From Hepsetus odoe (Eukaryota > Chordata > Actinopteri > Characiformes > Hepsetidae), in contig CM029384.1 of the NCBI GenBank assembly GCA_017165825.1, positions 5,038,343 to 5,102,342 of the forward strand: a stretch of 64,000 nt of DNA. The letters run 5' to 3'. Below are positions 57,931 to 64,000 of the stretch, piece by piece (within the stretch, counting starts at the first letter, position 1; each line of letters begins with the position of its first letter). The translations under genes and the position numbers were made by a program. The notes beneath the pieces were generated by a model. That model did no database searches. It was not told the origin of the DNA and worked only from the letters and a program-made list of their open reading frames with translations.

Positions 57931-58575
57931 ACCAAGGAATCAAGAATGATTGTTGCAAGAGTCTAACTGTTCTAATGGGGCCGTGTCTGACCGTATATAA
58001 TTTGAAGGATGGGGCATTTCCAGCACAACACATGAGGTAGGGTGTGTGATGATGGTTCAAGTGCACAGCAGCATTGCTGGGTTTGCTGGGTTTGGTCAAA
58101 CTCCTAGTGTAGTTGCAATCATAACTGCAGACCTAAAAAGGTACCAGCACCAACATGTTTCTAATAAAATGGCCAGTACATGTACAGAGTGAGTATTAAC
58201 CCTTACAAAACTTCTGCATCTGCTTACAACAGTGCAGGAGGCACCACCAGGCGGCTGAGGGTGGTTCACCCCAAAATAATCTCCATCTACTGCATTGTCC
58301 CACTGCTCAGAGATCTGGAGATGTTGGTGGCTTTGAGAGGCGTGTTTATTTGCTTCATCAGTTCATTAAAGCTCTCCAGTTCTCCTCTAGCCAGAGGGCT
58401 GCTATCTGTTAGAGGTCCTTTCCCATTGGTGGACGAGGTGGAGAAGGCAGATGTAAGTATGTGCATCAACAGATGGGGTATGTTCAGACTGTAAACCTAC
58501 AAAGAGAACTAAAGAGAACTAAACTAAAGAGCTAAAGAGATTCAAAGAGAATCCGGGTGCCCCCTCAGTGTTTTG

Positions 58576-58836
58576 GGTCAGTGGTGGCCTAGTGGTTTGG
58601 GAGTTGCCCCCGCATCGGAAGATTGTGAGTTCGACTCCCTCACAAGTAGGTTGCCCTGAGGTACCCTTGAGCAAGGTACTGTCCCCGTCACTGCTCCCCG
58701 GGTGCTTTCAATAGCTGCCCACCGCTGCACGGTGTTTGTGTGCATGGGTTAAATGCAGAGGTCCAATTTCGCTGTGGTTCACTGTGTGCTATGCTGTGAC
58801 CTCGCAATGACGAGGGTTGTCACTTTCACTTTCACT
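58576..58836 (+). mobile_element. tRNA-derived SINE, full length, tail variant B
   Basis: GTGGTGGCCTAGTGGTTTGG, AGTTCGACTCCCTCACAAG, TTAAATGCAGAGGTCCAATT and GACCTCGCAATGACGAGGGT. Confidence 0.93.
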
Positions 58837-58839
58837 TCC

Positions 58840-59490
58840 CCCACTTTAATAGGATTGGCCACCGCAGTGGGCAAATGCAGTGTTCTCACACACTGGCCGC
58901 TCAGCTTTAATGGAACGGGTCTGTTTGAAATAAACAAAGTCTTTTAATGCCCCGTCCGGCCGTCCGATCTTAATGCAGTGGAGGTGAAGAGGGCTGACCG
59001 GACGCACTTCTTTATTAAGCAATGTAACAGAATTATGACCCTTCATGTCTGTGCTGAGCAGACGGTATTGTTACTTTCTGCACTGAGAAACATGTGACAT
59101 GAGCACGACGTTTATGAGTAGGCTGCTTTTGGTTCCCTAAAGATCCTTTCATTGAAAGAAATACACCTTTATTCAGACTAAACTGCACCCTGTGTGCTTC
59201 TGTCTTTTTCCACACACCTCTCCAGTGTATGTCGCTGAAATTCATCCAGTAGTCCAATAGTTCTTGCACATGGATAAGAACCCAGCCTTATATGCTTGGA
59301 ACTAGGATTCAGTTGGTCTGGTGGAACTGGCAGCATCTATCACTGTCTTTGGAAAGTCTTGTACCATTGTTTCTACTTCTGTGGAACATATCTGGACTCT
59401 CCAGAAGAGACTTTAGACCATCTTTAATGAAATTCAGTTTCATTCACATTCAGCTCACTAGCAGCTCACTGCAGAATCACATCTGCTTCA
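58840..59490. other. Intronic sequence, no gene seen
   Basis: Phrases at 59440-59470 (GAAATTCAGTTTCATTCACA) recur at 57110-57130, so part is a dispersed repeat of unknown family. Confidence 0.4.
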
Positions 59491-59492
59491 GT

Positions 59493-59746
59493 GGTGGGCA
59501 GCGGTGGCCTAGCGGTTAGAGCGTTAGTCGGAGGATCGGGGGTTCAAACCCCTTCCCAATAGGTTGCTCTGAGGTACCCTTGAGCAAGGTACCGTCCCCA
59601 TCACTGCTCCCCGGGCGCTTTCAATAGCTGCCCACTGCTGCATGGGTTTGAGTGTGCATGGGTTAAATGCAGAGGTCCAATTTCGTTGTGGTTCATGTGT
59701 GCTGTGCCATGACCTCGCAATGACAAGGGTTGTCACTTTCACTTTC
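59493..59746 (+). mobile_element. tRNA-derived SINE, full length, tail variant B
   Basis: GGGCAGCGGTGGCCTAGCGG with GGGGTTCAAACCCC as B box; clean core and tail. Confidence 0.93.
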
Positions 59747-59749
59747 ATC

Positions 59750-61450
59750 TCATAACAGGGTTACTGTCTAAAATGTGATTTTATTTTACAGAAGAGAGGT
59801 AGTCATGTTGTACTCCGACAGTGGAATTACCACTAGAGGTGCCACCTGAGGTCCAGGTTTTCACTTTAAATGAATTTCAACATCATGTTCCCTCTCCTGG
59901 AGGAAAGGGCCAAATCTATACCTTGTTGTAATCTTTTCCACACCGACAGACACTTTTTCATGCATCGAGATACCTCTCCATCTGACCAATTTGCTGTCAC
60001 TACTCAGCTTTCAGATCTTCATTATTTACAACTCTGGCACCGCCTAGTCTGCCTAAATGCTCCCAGAGTAGACATACCACTAGAGTTAGTGGGTCGAAAC
60101 AGAGCCACAGATGAGCTCTTCAGCTCTCTGCTGGGCCTTTACTTTCTGAATTTAGACTCAGAAAGCTCCTCCCGATTCCGAACATGCCGCTAAAACCGGC
60201 GACATTTACGCCATCGGCGAAGATCTGTTTTAAACATGCGTGCAGACACATGCTAATACGATTTTATCGTAATGTTATACAATAATTGTAGGCATGCCGT
60301 GGCATTTGGACTTCTGAACGTCTTTCCTTACATGACATTTCAGATTTTGTTCCACTGTAGACTCTGACCTTTTTCACATCTATATTATTTCGTCTGCTGT
60401 AGTTTTTGAGTTCCCCACTGTGAAGGCTCTCCGTGGCCTGCTCTTTAATGCTGCCTGTTTTCTTGTTTTTTTTCCCTCTTTCCTCAACCCTCCTTCCCTG
60501 CTTTCCTTCTTTGCTTTTGACTTCAAGACACACGCTTTAATCTCTTTAAAGCAGGCTTACTTCATACCTACTGCAAACAGAGAGATCCCAGTGGTTGATT
60601 TCCTCTACACTAGGGTGTATGTGCTTTTAATCTATTTGTGGGTTCAGCTAAAAAATTTAGCTTTCTTGTCACTTTTCATTGGTTTTTCTACAGGACAATG
60701 TGTTTTTATTTATTTATTTATCTACACAATGTACAGATTTTAGGTGGGGCAAAAATAAAAGAGCCTGAAGGCTTTATCCTTAGATGTTGTACTTAGCAAC
60801 AGTAATACATAATTCAGTGAAGAACCCTCATAGCCTCATAGTAATGCAAGTAATGCCAGTGTTTGAATGTGCCACCTTATAAGAAACCTCCCTTAAAATG
60901 TTGCCTTGCTGGTCTCCAGTTACAGACTGTAGCCCATCATTTATGAGAGTCCTGAGAATGGTGGACCACTCTCATTTCACCAGTGACATAAACATGTATA
61001 ACCCCAGCAGCGCTGATGTTCACATATATGATGTTCATATAGTGGACTTATCAGATAGAAGAACAAGAGGGTTTTTGTTAAAGTGGTTAATTACTGGTTA
61101 TTCAAAGCGTTTTTCTCATTAAGTGACAAGTGACCGGGTGTGCAGTGTTGGGTTTTCTAATTAGGTGTTGTTGGAATAAGCGTATAATGGGTGGGAGCAC
61201 TGATATAGTCTAGATTTTAATGATAGAGATTAACCACTTCAACTCTAGTGGCCTGAATGGGGTTAGTCGTGTGCTTCACTTAAAATAGTTACTAAGTACA
61301 CTACTAATTACTGAGGGACAGCTCAGGTTAGATGTTTTGGAGACAAAGTTAGAGAAGGAAGGTCATGTCCAGAGGAGAGATGAGATTGATCCAAAAAGTT
61401 CTGTTCAAGGCATACCTCCTACTCTCCATTCACAACAGGTGTTGCCCTTG
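59750..61450. other. Intronic sequence, no gene seen
   Basis: A short RTE-like LINE piece lies at 61318-61392 (GACAAAGTTAGAGAAGGAAG, TGTCCAGAGGAGAGATGA). A 107-aa frame at 59870-60193 has no recognisable motif. Confidence 0.45.
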
Positions 61451-61457
61451 ATTTTGT

Positions 61458-61675
61458 GAAAGTGAAAGTGACTATTAGTCATTGTGAAACACAATGAGAT
61501 GCAACTTCTGCTTTTAAACCACACACATGTACAGACGGGGGCAGCTAATGAAAGCACCCGGGGAGCAGTGGTGGGGACGGTTCCTTGCTCAAGGGCACCT
61601 CGGGGCAGCCTGCTGGTCTGGGATTTGAACCCAAGACTTTCTGATCCTGGTCCCTAAGCACTAGGCCACCGCTGC
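61458..61675 (-). mobile_element. tRNA-derived SINE, reverse
   Basis: GTGAAAGTGAAAGTGACTAT, GGGGAGCAGTGGTGGGGACG and CACTAGGCCACCGCTGCC. Confidence 0.92.
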
Positions 61676-61689
61676 CTGTTAGTTTTGAT

Positions 61690-63000
61690 CTCAGCGTTTT
61701 GCAGTGTGAGATGCTCATTCAGCTGAACTGTCCATGTGAAACAATGATGCCTACTTTAGAATCGATGCAATCCACATCAACACTGACACCGAATGGAATA
61801 CACAGGTAGCTGGCAACAGGCTCGATGGATGCAAATCAATAAAGTGCTTGTAAAAAAGATGCACTGAATTTTGTGCACTGTCAAGCTGCACTGATGCAGA
61901 AGCTCTACCTGCATGTGAGGAAAGTTCTGCAGGTTATAGTGTAGCACTGCAGCTTTGGTTTTAAATGAGAACTGATCCAGCCAATTACATGTCTGTGCTG
62001 CTCTAAATTAAGTTCACTGATCAGGCCGGCGAGATCTGTCAGGATGATAAATCCAAAAATCACTAGCATTCCTCTGGCTGTGCATATTCTGTTTTCTTTG
62101 AAACCTTCAGAAAATCTTTTATTGCAGGCAACAACCTGGTGGCTTGCGATTTCGATTTCTGCTTAGCCTTCTGACATCAATGTGCAGCAGCAGGTCTACG
62201 TTCCGTTCTTCCAAATGAGCACAGAATAACATCTCTCCGGACGCTTGGGCTCATTGGAACACAGTCTTCACGATATCCGTCCCTTCTTTCATGTTTAAAA
62301 TATTCCACACATTGCTTGCTGGTGAATTACACAATGATAATTATGGAACGCCGGAAAGATTCACTCAATGCAGTGAACCCATTAGCGTGGCCGAGCATCA
62401 CTGGAGCATCATCAGTTGTGATGGAAATCAGCTTAAAGAGGGGCAGTTGGCTCTCGTTAACAAATTGCATGAAAGTGTAGAAGATATCTTCACCTCTAGT
62501 GTGTCCTTGCAATGGCAAAATGACAAGTAGCTCTTTATCTCTCGTTTCACTAAAAACCCATTCTGATGAAAGTACACGACTGTGCTGTATCATATCAGTC
62601 GACTCATTGAACTGGAGAGAGAAACACTCACATGGATCAGTCTTTTTTCAGATGATCCACATTGTCCTCTGCTGTTCCCTCACATTGTGTGAAGGGAAGA
62701 CTGCACCCGCCTTAATAAAATCCTCAATATCTGTTTTATTCTTAAATCCAGCAAAGAGTGCATCTGCAGCCTTGACAAATGTTTCTTTAATAACTTTACC
62801 GTCCTTGAGAAATTTCTTTCTGTTGAGCAAGAACGTGACTTTGCAACAAGATGCTGCTGTTCCTGCCAATCTCTTGGCATTGGATGTGGTAAAAATGGAC
62901 TGTAGACCCTTAAATTCTTATCATTTCTGTAGGTGCAGAGTTTAAGCAGGGAAATCAGTTTCTGTCCGCTGTCCTGCCGCTTCCAAATGAAACATCTTCA
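61690..63000 (-). pseudogene. hAT transposase remnant (GTF2IRD2/ZBED-like type)
   Basis: Minus-strand frames 62869-62648 and 62593-62327 give fragments of a domesticated-type hAT transposase: an N-terminal stretch (FIKAGAVFPSHNVRE), then GEDIFYTFMQFVNESQLPLF, KLISITTDDAPVMLGHANGF with the conserved TTD.AP catalytic-region motif. Frames at 61900-62300 (NFPHMQVELLHQ) look like the continuation. Several frameshifts and stops separate them, so it is not functional. The orientation is the same as tlr5. Confidence 0.75.
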
Positions 63001-63109
63001 GCAAAGCTGTGCTCACATCACAGATCTTCCTCCCAGTTTGAATGAAAATGATGAGTTTTCAAATTTCTGGTTTGTGAAATGTTTCCTCCTTCCAGCTTTG
63101 CTAGCTTAC

Positions 63110-63274
63110 TGTTGTGGGTTCAGATCAGGTTGTCATGAGGTACCCTTGAGCAAGATACTGTCCCCATCACTGCTCCTCAGGCACTGGATATCACTGCCTA
63201 CTGCTACACTGTGTGTATGAGCGAAAAGCAGTGGCTGCGTTCGTTTCCCAATGACGAATAGTCACTTTCACTTC
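63110..63274 (+). mobile_element. tRNA-derived SINE, 5'-truncated
   Basis: It starts near the B box (GTGGGTTCAGATCAGG) and ends GAATAGTCACTTTCACTT. Confidence 0.85.
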
Positions 63275-63279
63275 AGTGG

Positions 63280-63685
63280 GAGAGCATGCACAGTGCATCA
63301 CTTAATATCGGTCTGAAAAATCTGTCAACTCTAAACACCTGACCGATGCTGATCTTATTTTTTTCAAGCAGACGTCGATTGAATTGCACTTATTAATGTC
63401 GTGCAATATAAACTGATCATGAGAAGATTTTCCTCTGCTGCCTCTAGAACCGCTCTTGCTGGGAGAACTGAGGATACTATTGTTTGAAGGTCCTCATGAT
63501 AGTTTCCAGCCGCAGGGTCACCTTCATGCTCACTAACTCCATTCTTGTCACTGCTGTGCAGTGTGCAAGAAAGTGTGTGACGGAAAAAAAGTATTTTTCT
63601 GCTTTTTTTCATATATTTTTACCATGGCAGCATATTCTCGCTCTCTGTTTGTCTCTCGCTCTGTCACTCTCTCGCCATTCTTTTT
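63280..63685. other. Intronic sequence, no gene seen
   Basis: A short TCTC-rich stretch near 63640. Minus-strand frame 63612-63364 has no domain. Confidence 0.45.
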
Positions 63686-63687
63686 CG

Positions 63688-63931
63688 GGGCAGTGGTGGC
63701 CTAGTGGTTAGGGAGTTGGTCCCAGGATCAAAAGGCCATTGGTTCAAATCCCAGACCAATAGGTTGTCCTGAGGTACGCTTGAGCAAGCTACTGTTCCCA
63801 TCACTGCTCCCAGGCTGCTTTCAATAGCTGCCCCCTGCTGCACAGTGTGTGTGGGTAAAAAGCAGAGGTTGTTTTTTGTTGTGTCTCACTATGTGCTGTG
63901 CCTGTCAATGACAAGGATAGTCTCTTTCACT
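63688..63931 (+). mobile_element. tRNA-derived SINE, full length
   Basis: GGGGCAGTGGTGGCCTAGTG, TTGGTTCAAATCCCAG and the complete core; the tail reads GATAGTCTCTTTCACTC. Confidence 0.92.
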
Positions 63932-64000
63932 CTTTATTGTGTGTGACAGAGAGGGGTGTTGCTCCTGGAGTGTTGTGTCGGGAGCATCTCACAGAGAGGG

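Larger units (their letters stand above)
28677..64000 (+). other. Probable asic2 intron 1 (incomplete)
   Basis: It starts at the asic2 donor and contains tlr5 on the opposite strand plus repeats. No exon matching the later channel domains (finger, thumb, TM2) was found in any translated frame. The assignment as intron is an inference because the next exon would lie outside the window. Confidence 0.55.

Noticed and set aside
58180..58494. 104-aa plus-strand frame and its 60-aa minus shadow
   Set aside because: No domain on either strand, no splice or poly(A) support.
7632..63931. tRNA genes suggested by A- and B-box matches
   Set aside because: The heads belong to a SINE present about 30 times and do not fold into a full cloverleaf.
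28677..64000. Further asic2 exons
   Set aside because: No frame shows the VFTKYGKC exon, the cysteine-rich thumb or TM2 with the GAS filter.

Overview
This is a teleost fish genomic window, probably from an ostariophysan. The evidence is vertebrate split genes with GT-AG introns, fish-type SINEs, Tc1/mariner, hAT and RTE-like debris, and very abundant dinucleotide repeats. I could not fix the species. Four protein-coding loci can be read with confidence.

Region 1 (1-1.7 kb, + strand) is the 3' part of rps11 (ribosomal protein uS17). Exons 2-5 are in the window and exon 1 lies before base 1. Each of the four introns holds a copy of the box C/D snoRNA SNORD35: two look intact, one has a diverged guide and one is degenerate. 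Exon 2 carries a one-base frameshift. From 1.7 to 4.9 kb there are only repeats: SINEs, a dead Tc1 transposon and a 31-bp minisatellite.

Region 2 (4.9-13.4 kb, + strand) is a complete hrob gene (C17orf53/MCM8IP, the OB-fold partner of the MCM8-MCM9 helicase). Eleven exons join in frame to about 599 codons, and a poly(A) signal follows. Its first intron is almost entirely a CT microsatellite that runs into the splice acceptor.

Region 3 (13.4-24.8 kb) is intergenic and full of SINEs, 5'-truncated RTE-like LINE ends and a Tc1-type MITE. From 24.4 to 26.7 kb there is a dense block of (CA)n, (CT)n and (GA)n arrays around a small CpG-rich core, which may be the asic2 promoter and leader exon.

Region 4 (28.0 kb to the end) starts with the large first coding exon of asic2, an acid-sensing ion channel of the ENaC/degenerin family. 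It ends in a clean splice donor and no later asic2 exon was found, so the remaining 35 kb is probably its first intron. On the opposite strand inside it sits a full-length membrane TLR5 gene (50.1-52.8 kb, about 879 aa, coding sequence in one exon, with a likely 5'UTR splice acceptor).

About 30 copies or fragments of one tRNA-derived SINE family with an ACTTTC-type tail are spread through the window, most of them on the + strand. Palindromic MITEs, a SINE hairpin, hAT transposase remains and two stretches that look like conserved non-coding sequence are also described. The four genes do not form a functional unit: they cover translation, homologous recombination, neuronal proton sensing and flagellin sensing. 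I saw no clear new biological system; the most unusual signals are the snoRNA array in a frameshifted host gene and the tlr5 gene apparently nested in asic2.
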